Shown here one piece after another: positions 1-8,343 of a DNA stretch of 42,379 nucleotides. The position numbers and the translations under genes were made by a program. The notes beneath the pieces are model-generated. The model saw nothing but the letters and a program-made list of their open reading frames with translations. It was not told the DNA's origin and searched no databases. How positions within the stretch are numbered: the first letter of the stretch is position 1; each line of letters opens with the position of its first letter. This DNA comes from Azohydromonas aeria (GTDB lineage: Bacteria > Pseudomonadota > Gammaproteobacteria > Burkholderiales > Burkholderiaceae_C), in the NCBI RefSeq assembly GCF_009760915.1, contig NZ_VIDQ01000066.1, positions 1 to 42,379 of the forward strand, given 5' to 3'.

Positions 1-247
1 GCAGCCGGGCCGCTTCCATCACGTCGGCAAAGCGCACCTCGAAGAACTCGTCGAGGTTCGACGACACGATCGTGACGTAGCGCAGCCGCTCCAGCAGCGG
101 CACGTCGTCGCGCCGCGCCTGCGCCAGCACCCGGCGGTTGAAGGCCAGGATCGCCTTCTCCCGGTCCAGCAGCACCAGCGGGGGCGGCACATCGGTCGAA
201 GGCATCGCAACCACAGTTTCCGCACCGGGTACAGAGAAGTCGTTCAT
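1..247 (-). CDS. ppk1: Polyphosphate kinase 1, N-terminal part (cut by left edge)
   Basis: PPK1 reversibly transfers the terminal phosphate of ATP onto inorganic polyphosphate. Only the first 82 codons are present, read leftward from an ATG at 245-247; the rest lies beyond position 1. The translated part contains FNRRVLAQA, then PLLERLRYVTIVSSNLDEFFEV, which is the PPK1 N-terminal domain signature (VSSNLDEFFE). The next gene upstream on the same strand is a CYTH-CHAD protein and PPK2 follows further on, so this belongs to a polyphosphate gene group. The 274 bases between this start and the CYTH-CHAD stop hold no other gene I can see. A C-terminal piece of a ppk1 on the same strand occurs at the right edge of the window. 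Confidence 0.9.
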   Translation of the reverse strand, partial: MNDFSVPGAETVVAMPSTDVPPPLVLLDREKAILAFNRRVLAQARRDDVPLLERLRYVTIVSSNLDEFFEVRFADVMEAARL

Positions 248-521
248 GGATACCGACTTTATGAACCGATTGCGACAGCAATATGACAACACGCCCATGC
301 CGGTGCCGAAAGGCCGGCCCGCGCGGCGGCGTGCGCCGCATCCCGGACCATGCCGGACAGGACATCGTCGCCGGGCAGCCGCGGCCGGCGCTTTCCCGCG
401 CGGTCATGCGCCGGCGCGGCGGCACCTTCGCAACGTTGCGCTGGAAACCACCCGCCGCGCGGACCTCGCACTCGCCCGGGCGGCGGCCCGGCCACGCGGG
501 TGTCGCCTCCCGCGGCAACGT

Positions 522-2030
522 TCAGTGCTTGCCCTTCTTCTTCCAGAACCGCGGCGCCTCCGCCACCTTGCGCAGCGCGCGGCGGCACTGGCGCGCGCTT
601 TCCTGCTGCTGTGCACTGAGCCAGCCCACGGCGAACCAGGCCTCGGGCTGACTGTCCTTCGCACGCGTGAACGCTTCCAGTCCCACCGCGTCGTCGTTGT
701 GCTCGCCCAGGGCATCCTGCGCCGGGCGCAGCGCCTCGACGTAACGCTCCACCGCATGCGCACCGTACAGCGGTGCTAGGAATTCGCCGAGGTAGCGCAG
801 CCGCTTCAGGCGCTTGCGCACGCGATGCTGGCGCTCCACCGGCAGTTCCGTGAAACGCTCGCCGTCGCGCACCACCTGGTTGTGCAGCCGCGCCAGGCGC
901 TCGCGCAGGCCCTTGCGGCAGGCGCCGTCGGCCTTGCAGCCGGGCTGCCCGGCCTCGTCATCGCCCAGCGAGAACGCCAGCAGCTCCAGCAGCACGGCCT
1001 GGAAGGCCATGTCGCGCACCACCGCCCCGGGCGGGTGCACCTCGCTGCCCTGCGGCCAGCGCAGGCCTTCAGGCGCGCCGGCAGCGGCCAGCCGGGAGAG
1101 TACGGCGCGCGAGACCGACTCCGTGTCGCGCACCTCGCCCAGGCGGCTGAAGGCCGTGGCCAGCACCTGCTCCTGGCCAGCATCGAGCGCCTTGCCGAAG
1201 CCGCCCAGCTCGCGCAGCGCGGTGCGCAGCCGCCGCAGGCCCACGCGCGCCTGGTGCACGTGTTCGGCTTCCGTGCTGCCCGCGGCAATCTGGCTGGCGT
1301 TGGGCAGCACCTGCTCCAGGCAGTTCGCCACCACCGCGCGCAGCAGCGCGCCCTGCGACATCGACCAATCCAGTGCCGGCACGCCGGCCTTGACCGCCGG
1401 CGCGAACGGCCTCCCCTCGGCCAGCAGCCGGCCTCGCTGGCCCTTGGACGCCGTGGACAGCCACAGCCGGTGCGCCGTCAACCACGGCCGCGCCAGCGCG
1501 AACACGCCGCCGGGCACGCCCTCCTTGAGCTCCAGCTCCAGCTCGCACACCTCGATGTCCTGCCCCTTGGCGTGGATGCTGCCGCGGTCGTAGGCCACCT
1601 CGACCTGCGAGGCGTCCTGGCTCATGACGCAGGTGCGGCGCTCGATGCGGGTGTGGAACTGCTCCACCACCAGCGTCGAGACGTCGTCGAGCGAGCCGCC
1701 CAGCGCCTCGGCCAGGGCACGCCCGGCCGGGCTGTCGCGGTGCCGCGCCAGGTCGGGCCGCGGCAGGGCGCGGCCGGCTCCGGGCTCGACGCGCACCTCG
1801 TCCTCCAGGCGCCGCAGCAGGTGCGGCCCCGCGCCCTTGAGCGTCTGCACCCACTGCCCGTTCTCGCGGCGCAGCCGCCAGGAGAAGCCGTGCGCCGCGA
1901 GCTGGCCGCCGGCCGTGTCGAAGTAATGGGCTTCGAGCTCGGTGCGATCCCAGTGCGCCACGTCCAGCGCCGCTTCCAGCGCGGCGCGCCGCTCGGCGGG
2001 AACCTGCAGCTTCAACTCGAGTTCGTGCAT
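522..2030 (-). CDS. CYTH and CHAD domain-containing protein (triphosphate tunnel metalloenzyme type)
   Basis: The 502-residue protein begins with HELELKL, the ExExK metal/triphosphate-binding motif of the CYTH fold, which fills about residues 1-200. A CHAD domain follows from about residue 215 to near the end, with the expected His/Arg-rich helices (HQARVGLRRLRTALREL and HRVRKRLKRLRYL). Family knowledge: CYTH enzymes of the YgiF type hydrolyse inorganic tripolyphosphate, and CHAD domains bind polyphosphate and can localise to polyphosphate granules. The length is close to that of known CYTH-CHAD proteins. It lies just upstream of ppk1 on the same strand and near PPK2, so a role in polyphosphate storage or turnover is a reasonable inference. 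About 200 bases upstream of its start carry no convincing gene. Confidence 0.9.
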   Translation of the reverse strand: MHELELKLQVPAERRAALEAALDVAHWDRTELEAHYFDTAGGQLAAHGFSWRLRRENGQWVQTLKGAGPHLLRRLEDEVRVEPGAGRALPRPDLARHRDSPAGRALAEALGGSLDDVSTLVVEQFHTRIERRTCVMSQDASQVEVAYDRGSIHAKGQDIEVCELELELKEGVPGGVFALARPWLTAHRLWLSTASKGQRGRLLAEGRPFAPAVKAGVPALDWSMSQGALLRAVVANCLEQVLPNASQIAAGSTEAEHVHQARVGLRRLRTALRELGGFGKALDAGQEQVLATAFSRLGEVRDTESVSRAVLSRLAAAGAPEGLRWPQGSEVHPPGAVVRDMAFQAVLLELLAFSLGDDEAGQPGCKADGACRKGLRERLARLHNQVVRDGERFTELPVERQHRVRKRLKRLRYLGEFLAPLYGAHAVERYVEALRPAQDALGEHNDDAVGLEAFTRAKDSQPEAWFAVGWLSAQQQESARQCRRALRKVAEAPRFWKKKGKH

Positions 2031-2228
2031 GAAGGCCTCGTGCGGGTTCGGTGTCGGCAGGGCGGTAGCAAGCTCGGGGCCGACGCGGCGCCCATTGCGA
2101 AGCCGACGCGGCCGGCAGCATGCCCTCGTCCTGCAGCGGCCGCTTGGGCGCCAGGCAGGTGTCCAGATCGACGTCGTGCAGTCGCACCGGATAGCGTTCC
2201 GGCGCGGGAAGACGGCCGGTGCCGCGTA

Positions 2229-2450
2229 TCAGTCGATGAGCGCCAAGTGCTGCTCGGTCCAGCCGCTGCGGCGGCGGTAGGCGCCCTCCCCGTCCAGCGC
2301 CGTCACGGGCACGACCTCGGCCGTGCCCTCGATGACCGTGCCCTGGTAGCGGGACTCGATCGCCTCGCGCGTGGCCTTGAAGGGCACGAAGCTGCGGCCC
2401 TGCGCCTCGAAGACGTCGAAGCTGTAAACGGTGACATTGCCGGGTTCCAC
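2229..2450 (-). CDS. Small conserved hypothetical protein (73 aa)
   Basis: It starts at a GTG at 2450 preceded by AAGGAG with 8-base spacing, which supports a real gene. The protein has a compact pattern (VYSFDVFE, then KATREAI, then VIEGTAEVV, ending LALID) that resembles short uncharacterised proteins common in Burkholderiales. No catalytic motif, signal peptide or membrane segment is visible. It lies upstream of the CYTH-CHAD gene on the same strand, about 200 bases away, so co-transcription is possible but not shown. Function is unknown. Confidence 0.65.
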   Translation of the reverse strand: MEPGNVTVYSFDVFEAQGRSFVPFKATREAIESRYQGTVIEGTAEVVPVTALDGEGAYRRRSGWTEQHLALID

Positions 2451-2794
2451 CTTGAATACTCCTTGCAGGCGTCGCGAAACGGTCGGCGCATTCTATGGAA
2501 GCCCCACCCGGGAAATCCCGGGGTCGGGGGAGGCCATGGCTTCGCGAAGCAGTTCCGGCACGAAATACCCATCCTGTGGTAGGTCGCCCGCCCTCCCCCG
2601 ACGCAGGCTTGCGGCAGGGGCCGACGGGCAACGTGACGGAAGTCCCGGCAAGCGCGACTTCAGGCTCGAGGCGTGATCCAGTTCTCGGTGCCGGCCGGCC
2701 GGCACCGCGCCCGCCGCGGTTAGCCTGTATCCAAAGCAGGGCCATCCCCGAGTGGAGCGACGACACGGGCCCTGCCCTTGCAACGGAGGGCGAC

Positions 2795-3034
2795 ATGCAC
2801 ACGGCGGACACCAGCATCACGTCTCGCATCCCGGGCACGGCCACACCGGCCGCCAGCGGCTTCCTGCTGCGCTTCAACTGCCTGTTCACCGGGCGCGGCA
2901 TGAGCTTTCCCTGCGATGCCAGCGGCACGGTGGACCTGCAGGCGCTGAGCGAGCCCGCGCGCGGCAACCTGCAGCGCGCGCTCAGCGGCGTGGGCCGCGA
3001 CTACGGGCTGCCGCAGGTCGTCCCGGCTTGCTGA
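2795..3034 (+). CDS. Small conserved hypothetical protein (79 aa)
   Basis: The ATG at 2795 follows GGAGGG at 2785-2790. The frame encodes a protein whose core (FLLRFNCLFTGRGMSFPCD, then GTVDLQALSEPARGNL, then GVGRDYGLP) matches a pattern I recognise from short Burkholderiales proteins of unknown function (polar core, FPCDA..G.VDLDALS.RAR). Two cysteines are present in the core and one is C-terminal. It is convergent with the PPK2 gene, whose stop codon is 18 bases away. No function can be assigned. Confidence 0.7.
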   Translation: MHTADTSITSRIPGTATPAASGFLLRFNCLFTGRGMSFPCDASGTVDLQALSEPARGNLQRALSGVGRDYGLPQVVPAC

Positions 3035-3052
3035 GGCAAGCAGGCACGCGGC

Positions 3053-3958
3053 TCAGTACACCTCCGGCACGACCATTTCCTTCGGCACCGGTACCCGGAA
3101 ATAGTCTTCGTGCCGTTCGCGCTCGGGCAGCTCGATCGGGCCGCGCGGCACTTCCTCGTAGGGCACGAGGCCCAGCAGGTGGTGGATGCAGTTCAGCCGC
3201 GCGCGCTTCTTGTCCACCGCCTGCACCACCCACCACGGCGCCTCGGCAATGTGGGTGCGCTCCAGCATTTCCTCCTTGGCCTTGGTGTAGTCCTCCCAGC
3301 GCCGGCGCGACTCCAGGTCCATGGGCGAGAGCTTCCACTGCTTGAGCGGGTCGTGGATGCGCGCGAGAAAGCGCCGGTGCTGCTCGTCGTCGGTGATGCT
3401 GAACCAGTACTTCACCACCTGGATGCCCGAGCGCACGAGCATGCGCTCGAACTCCGGCACGGTGCGGAAGAACTCCTCGACCTCGTCCTCGGTGCAGAAG
3501 CCCATCACCCGCTCCACGCCGGCGCGGTTGTACCAGCTGCGGTCGAGCAGCACGATCTCGCCGCAGGCCGGCAGGTGCGTCACGTAGCGCTGGAAATACC
3601 ACTGGGTGCGCTCGCGGTCGTTGGGCGCGGGCAGCGCCACGGTGCGCACCACGCGCGGATTCAGGCGCTGGGTGATGCGCTTGATCACGCCGCCCTTGCC
3701 GGCGGCGTCGCGGCCCTCGAACACGATGACCATCTTGTGGCGATTCGCCACCACCCAGTCCTGCAGCTTGATGAGCTCGCGCTGCAGCCGGAACAGCTCG
3801 ATGAAGTAGCGCTTGCGCGGCAGCTCGCCCGCCGGGCGCGCCTCCGGCGGCGTGCCGCGGTCATCCTCCCATTCGAGCTCCAGCTCCTCGTCGTAGTCGT
3901 CGATCAGGTCCTGCGACAGCATTTGCCACAGCTGGTCGTTGGAAGGCAATGCGCTCAT
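3053..3958 (-). CDS. ppk2: Polyphosphate kinase 2 family protein
   Basis: PPK2 enzymes phosphorylate nucleoside diphosphates (or monophosphates in some classes) using polyphosphate as donor. The 301-residue frame has the Walker A motif EGRDAAGKGG at residues 81-90 and Walker B IVLLDRSWYNRAG from about residue 135. The basic lid region and the single-domain length of about 300 are typical of the family. The start chosen is the ATG at 3956-3958 (MSALPSNDQ); the frame stays open upstream but that part has random-looking composition. No strong Shine-Dalgarno is seen. It shares its strand with ppk1 and the CYTH-CHAD gene, giving a polyphosphate cluster. The exact subclass, and so the ADP/AMP preference, cannot be settled by eye. 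The 296 bases before the next gene upstream hold nothing recognisable. Confidence 0.92.
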   Translation of the reverse strand: MSALPSNDQLWQMLSQDLIDDYDEELELEWEDDRGTPPEARPAGELPRKRYFIELFRLQRELIKLQDWVVANRHKMVIVFEGRDAAGKGGVIKRITQRLNPRVVRTVALPAPNDRERTQWYFQRYVTHLPACGEIVLLDRSWYNRAGVERVMGFCTEDEVEEFFRTVPEFERMLVRSGIQVVKYWFSITDDEQHRRFLARIHDPLKQWKLSPMDLESRRRWEDYTKAKEEMLERTHIAEAPWWVVQAVDKKRARLNCIHHLLGLVPYEEVPRGPIELPERERHEDYFRVPVPKEMVVPEVY

Positions 3959-4254
3959 GGTCGAAAGGCAGTGTCGAGTCGGTGGGCCAGGCGTCTCGGC
4001 CGCGAGGGCCGGTGGGGTTACGGGGCACGGACCGTGCCGGCGAGCCATGCGCCGGCGCGACCGGCCCAGCCCCGGGTGTAGCCGCGCCGCGTGACAAGCC
4101 GGTGACGGCGGCCCACGCCGGCACATCCTGGCGCCCCCGCATGCCATCGCCCGGGCCTTCCCCGGGGTTTGCGGGCTTTCTCCGCTTGTGCCCGGCATGG
4201 CGCGGGACTGCCCTGGCGTCGGGCAGCTGCCAAGCGCCGCCGGCGCCACGCCGC

Positions 4255-4530
4255 TTACGGCCGGTTCTCGTACTGCGAGGGCGTGACGCCGGAGCGCGCC
4301 AGGAACTGGCGCACGTGCAGCAGCCCGCTGGCGTCGAGCGTGTTGCTGTGGTGCGGGCGGTGCAGGATGCCTTCCATGGTCCCGATGCGGGCCCGGATCC
4401 GCGCCCCCGACAGCGGCTCCAGCGTGGCGCCGACGTGCCTGAGCAGCGACTCGACATCGCGCCAGTGCACGTTGCCGCTGGGCGGGTCGTGGAAGATGGT
4501 GCGCAACAGGCTGGCGACGCGGTGGCTCAT
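4255..4530 (-). CDS. HicA-like small protein (91 aa)
   Basis: The start ATG at 4530 is preceded by GGGAGAA. The protein runs from a short helix (LLRTIFHDP) through NVHWRDVESLLRHVGATLEP to HRPHHSN and VRQFLARSGVTP. This is the layout of the HicA-like family, in which the catalytic His sits in a small dsRBD-like fold. In several such chromosomal proteins no HicB partner is adjacent. None is recognisable here: the next gene downstream is PPK2 and upstream is a divergent HD-GYP-like gene. It may therefore be an orphan domain rather than a working toxin. The family assignment comes from pattern recognition, not a database match. Confidence 0.65.
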   Translation of the reverse strand: MSHRVASLLRTIFHDPPSGNVHWRDVESLLRHVGATLEPLSGARIRARIGTMEGILHRPHHSNTLDASGLLHVRQFLARSGVTPSQYENRP

Positions 4531-4729
4531 GAGCTTCTCCCGGAAGCGGCCCGGCAGGGCCGCGGCTTCACGGCCCATGGTCGCCTGCGGGCCGCCGCCG
4601 TCAAGTCCGGCCATCAACACCACGCGCGGCGCCCGAAGCGTGAAATAAGCGCTCAATTGACGGGGTGGAACGTCCGAAGAGCACGGCATCCGCAGTACCG
4701 CGGCGCCTGCCGCATTGCCCTGTCCCGCC

Positions 4730-5944
4730 GTGAAACTGGTTCCCCTGTCCGCCGACCACCTCCAGGAACAAGCCAGCCTGCCCTTCCACGTGTACGCGTC
4801 GGACGGGCGGCTGCTGCTGCCCGCCAACTCGCGGCTGCGCGACCCGCGCACGCTGCAGCGGCTGCGCCAGCAGGGCTCGCTGTACGTGCAGCCGGCCGAC
4901 TACGCCGCCTGGCGCCGCGGCGTGGCGCAGGCCGTCAGCGGCGCGCTGCACAGCAACGCCACGCTGGGCCAGCTGGCCAAGGCGCGCACGGACATGGTGT
5001 GGGAGGAGATCCCGTCCCAGCCCGGCGAGGAGTGGGAAGCGCTGGTGCTGATGCTGGACAAGACGCTCAATGCGCCCGCGCCCGACAAGCCCTGGGTCGA
5101 GCGCGTGCTGCGCATTCACGCCGAGGTGCGCCGCCTGGCCGCCGGGCGCCGCATCGACGAGGCGCTGTTCCACTTCATCTACACCGGCGGCTGCCGCACC
5201 GCGTTCTACAGCAGCCGCCAGGCGCTGCGCTGCATGCTCGTCGCCGGCGAGGCCGCGCGCGAGCTGCAGTGGGACGACGCGCGCATCGCGCTGCTGGACA
5301 AGGCGGCGCTGACGATGAACGTGGCTTCCTGGCGGCTGCAGGACCGGCTCGCGCGCCACGCCGGCGCCATCGAGGACCCGGAGGAGCGCGCGCAGATCGC
5401 GCGCCATCCGGCCGAGGGCGCGCAACTGCTGCGCGACAGCGGCGTGGACGACGCCGACTGGCTCGACGCCGTGCGGCTGCACCACGACGATGCCCTGGCC
5501 GCCCAGCCGCTGGCCACGCTCACGCCGGGGCAGCAGGTCGCCTCGCTGCTGCGACGGGTGGACCGCTACAGCGCCATGCTCAGCCGCCGCGCCGGGCGCG
5601 AGCCGCTGTCGGCGACGCAGGCGGCGCAGCAGACCTGCCTGGGCGCCGACGGGCGCCCGGACCCGATCGGCTCGCTCATGCTCAAGGCCATGGGCCTGTA
5701 CCCGCCGGGCAGCTTCGTGCAGCTCGCCAGCAGCGAGCGCGGCATCGTGCTGTCGCGCGGCGAGCGCGCCAACCAGCCGGTGGTCGCGGCGCTGACGAAC
5801 GCCGAAGGCATGGCGATGGTGGAGCCGCGGCTGCGCCACACCACGCAGGCGAACCACGCGGTGCGCGCGGCGCTGCGCCCGGGCGAGATGCTGGTGGACC
5901 CGCCGCTGGAGAAGCTGCGCGCGCTGCGCGCCATGTTCAAGTGA
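4730..5944 (+). CDS. Degenerate HD-GYP-type protein
   Basis: About 404 residues from a GTG at 4730 (a TTG at 4715 is an alternative; neither has a clear Shine-Dalgarno). An N-terminal domain of about 120 residues carries KLVPLSADHL and a VYASDGRLLLPANS segment typical of the HD-GYP N-terminal extension. Then comes a helical domain aligned with HD-GYP c-di-GMP phosphodiesterases: YSSRQALRCMLVAG, then LDKAALTMNVA where active enzymes have a HD-containing helix, then HPAEGAQLL and VRLHHDDA. The HD dyad and the GYP signature are absent, so catalysis is unlikely as seen. A binding or scaffolding role is an inference. Its 3' end overlaps the convergent gor gene by 8 bases. Confidence 0.8.
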   Translation: MKLVPLSADHLQEQASLPFHVYASDGRLLLPANSRLRDPRTLQRLRQQGSLYVQPADYAAWRRGVAQAVSGALHSNATLGQLAKARTDMVWEEIPSQPGEEWEALVLMLDKTLNAPAPDKPWVERVLRIHAEVRRLAAGRRIDEALFHFIYTGGCRTAFYSSRQALRCMLVAGEAARELQWDDARIALLDKAALTMNVASWRLQDRLARHAGAIEDPEERAQIARHPAEGAQLLRDSGVDDADWLDAVRLHHDDALAAQPLATLTPGQQVASLLRRVDRYSAMLSRRAGREPLSATQAAQQTCLGADGRPDPIGSLMLKAMGLYPPGSFVQLASSERGIVLSRGERANQPVVAALTNAEGMAMVEPRLRHTTQANHAVRAALRPGEMLVDPPLEKLRALRAMFK

Positions 5945-7337
5945 GCGCGGGCGGCGCCACGCCGGCGCTGGCGATGGTCGGCGCGCCGTGGCGGCGCGCG
6001 GGCTCGCGCATCAGCACGAACTCCTCGGCGGCGGTCGGGTGCACGGCCAGCGTGCGGTCGAAGTCGGCCTTGGTCGCGCCGCAGCTCAGCGCCACGGCCA
6101 GGCCCTGCACGATCTCCGGCGCGTCCGCGCCGATCATGTGGATGCCCAGCACCCGGCCGCTCAAGCCGTCCACCACCAGCTTCATGTAGCTGCGCGCCGG
6201 GCTGCCGGTGAAGGCGGTGCGCATGGGCCTGAAGTCGGACTCGTACACGTCCACCGGCCCCAGCCGCGCCGCGGCGGCCTCGCCCAGGCCTACGGTGCCG
6301 ATGGGCGGGTCGGTGAACACCGCGCTGGCCACGGTGCGGTGGTCCACGCGCACGCGCCGCGCGCCGAACTCGCTGTCGGCGAAGGCCCGGCCCTCGGCGA
6401 TGGCCACGGGCGTGAGGTTGACGCGGTTGGTGACGTCGCCGATGGCCCAGACGGCGTCGGCGCTGCTGCGGCTGTCCACGTCCACGGCGATGGCGCCGCG
6501 CGCGTCCAGCCGCACGCCGGCCTCCTCCAGCCCCATGCCGGCCGTGTTCGGGCGCCGGCCGGTGGCATTGAGCGCGGCCGCGGCGCGCAGCACCGAGCCG
6601 TCGCCGCGCAGCAGCTCGAAGCCCGCGGCGGTGCGCGACAGCGACTGCAGCGCCACGCCGCAGGCCAGCTCGACGCCGCGCGCGGCCAGCGCCGGCGACA
6701 GCCGCTCGCGCAAGGATTGGTCGAAGCCGCGCAGCAGCAGCGCGTCGCGGTAGGCCAGCGTCACCTTCGCGCCCAGCCCGGCCAGGATGCTGGCGAATTC
6801 CACCGCGATGTAGCCGCCGCCGATGACCAGCAGCGACGCGGGCACCTCGCGCAGCTCGAGCACGTCGTCGGAGGTCATGGCCAGCTCCAGCCCCGGAATC
6901 GCATCGCGCGCGGGCGCGCTGCCGCTGGCCACGAGCACGCGCCCGGCGCGCAGCACACGCCCTCCCACCTCCACCACGCCGGCACCCGCCAGCCGCGCAT
7001 GGCCGGCCGCGAGCTCCACGCCGGAGTCGTCCAGCAGCTTGCGGTAGTGGCCTTCGAGACGGGCGATCTCGCGCGCCTTGGCGTCGGCCCAGCGTGCCAT
7101 CTCGAATCGGCCGGACACGTCCACCCAGCCGTAGCCCGGCGCCTCGGCCAGCGACTGCGCATAGCTGGCGGCGTACATCATGAGCTTCTTGGGCACGCAG
7201 CCGCGGACCACGCAGGTACCGCCCACGCGGCCGGACTCGGCCACGAGCACGCGCGCGCCATGCGCCGCGGCGCGCCGTGCCGCGGCCACGCCGCCGGAGC
7301 CCGCGCCGATCACGATCAGGTCATGGCTATGGCTCAA
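5937..7337 (-). CDS. gor: Glutathione-disulfide reductase
   Basis: This cytoplasmic flavoenzyme reduces glutathione disulfide with NADPH. Residues 11-16 are GAGSGG (FAD binding). The redox-active disulfide is TCVVRGCVPKK with Cys42 and Cys47. GGGYIAVEFASILAGLG marks the NAD(P)H domain, and HPTAAEE near residues 433-439 supplies the catalytic His of the dimer interface. At 466 residues it has the usual family length. I chose a TTG start at 7337 because AAGGAG (7344-7349 on the opposite strand) sits 6 bases upstream and the protein then begins directly at the FAD-binding strand. Its tail overlaps the convergent HD-GYP-like gene. Confidence is high for the family; trypanothione-type or other disulfide reductases are less likely given CVVRGCVPKK. 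Confidence 0.92.
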   Translation of the reverse strand: MSHSHDLIVIGAGSGGVAAARRAAAHGARVLVAESGRVGGTCVVRGCVPKKLMMYAASYAQSLAEAPGYGWVDVSGRFEMARWADAKAREIARLEGHYRKLLDDSGVELAAGHARLAGAGVVEVGGRVLRAGRVLVASGSAPARDAIPGLELAMTSDDVLELREVPASLLVIGGGYIAVEFASILAGLGAKVTLAYRDALLLRGFDQSLRERLSPALAARGVELACGVALQSLSRTAAGFELLRGDGSVLRAAAALNATGRRPNTAGMGLEEAGVRLDARGAIAVDVDSRSSADAVWAIGDVTNRVNLTPVAIAEGRAFADSEFGARRVRVDHRTVASAVFTDPPIGTVGLGEAAAARLGPVDVYESDFRPMRTAFTGSPARSYMKLVVDGLSGRVLGIHMIGADAPEIVQGLAVALSCGATKADFDRTLAVHPTAAEEFVLMREPARRHGAPTIASAGVAPPALT

Positions 7338-7457
7338 ATCAGGCTCCTTCTTGCCTATTGGATTCGTATGCAACCATCCCATGCGCCCTTCCCGGACGGC
7401 CGCCGGGCGGGGTGCACAAGCCGCCCTGGCGGCCTGTGGTACACTGCATTCTTCAGT

Positions 7458-7534
<77 letters not shown>

Positions 7535-7543
7535 AGTTTTCCC

Positions 7544-7570
7544 GAAAGGCCGTCCTCGCGACGGCCTTTC
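7544..7570 (+). terminator. Hairpin terminator after tRNA-fMet
   Basis: A perfect 11-bp stem (GAAAGGCCGTC / GACGGCCTTTC) with a 5-base loop begins 9 bases after the tRNA CCA end. The T-run on the plus strand is short. It also sits just beyond the stop codon of the minus-strand gene at 7581, so it may serve both transcripts. Confidence 0.7.
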
Positions 7571-7580
7571 CCATTGGCGC

Positions 7581-8255
7581 TCAATGCAGCGCCGCGGCCC
7601 GGTCGAGCAGCTCGTTGAGCTCCCAGGACGTGAGCGCGCCGTCGGGCGGCTCGGCCGTCACGGCCACGCCGATCGAGGCGATGCGCGTCATCAGCTTGAG
7701 CTCGCCGATGCCCATGCCCAGCACCAGCTGCGAGGCCAGCGCGCCGGGGATGCCCTGGTCCATGTCCGTCACCGCCGAGGGCGGCACGAAGCAGGCGATG
7801 TCGTAGGCGCCGGGCTGGCTCGTGCTGGGCTTGGGCAGGAAGCGCAGCGCGTCCAGCGCCACCGGCTTGCCGGCTATCTCCACCGCGCCCAGCGCCTCGG
7901 CCGCGTGCCGCGGCACCGGCGGCTTGAACGCCACCGTGCTCAATCCGGCCGGCAAGGCCGGCGCCGCGTCCACCAGCGCCAGCACGGCATCGATGCCTTC
8001 AGGGTTGCACCCGCAACTGATGGCCAGCACGATGGCGCTGCCCGCCTCGCCCTCGACGGGCACTTGCTCGATCTCCACCGACAGCGTCTCGTCGACCGCC
8101 TTGGCCGCGGCGTCGAGCACGGGCACCGCGCCGGTGGCCTGCTCGACGGCCTCGACCCACTGCGTCGTCTCGGGCTCCACCGCCAGCGGTGCGCGCAGCA
8201 CGTCGGCGTGCGACAGGACGGTGGCCCAGAACTCGGCCGTCTTCCCCTGGTTCAT
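7581..8255 (-). CDS. Hypothetical protein (224 aa)
   Basis: The ATG at 8255 is preceded by GGAGAGAG at good spacing, and codon use matches the neighbours, so the gene is probably real. The protein is acidic, soluble-looking and without a signal peptide or membrane segment. Visible features are AISCGCNPEGIDAV in the middle and a C-terminal SWELNELLDRAAALH. I do not recognise a family. It sits between the tRNA-fMet terminator and the replication initiator gene on the same strand as the initiator, 88 bases downstream of its stop. Whether it belongs to the replication module or to the chromosome-like flank cannot be told. Confidence 0.7.
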   Translation of the reverse strand: MNQGKTAEFWATVLSHADVLRAPLAVEPETTQWVEAVEQATGAVPVLDAAAKAVDETLSVEIEQVPVEGEAGSAIVLAISCGCNPEGIDAVLALVDAAPALPAGLSTVAFKPPVPRHAAEALGAVEIAGKPVALDALRFLPKPSTSQPGAYDIACFVPPSAVTDMDQGIPGALASQLVLGMGIGELKLMTRIASIGVAVTAEPPDGALTSWELNELLDRAAALH

Positions 8256-8343
8256 GACATCTCTCTCCAGTCAGCGGCGCCGCAATGCGCCCCGTGCGCG
8301 GCAGCATACGCCCCACCCTGGCGGCACGCCGCGGCCGCGGGTG

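Noticed and set aside
825..2582. Long plus-strand open frame antisense to the CYTH-CHAD gene
   Set aside because: Its product is Arg/His/Gln-rich with no domain pattern, typical of the mirror frame of a GC-rich gene; the minus-strand frame has clear CYTH and CHAD motifs.
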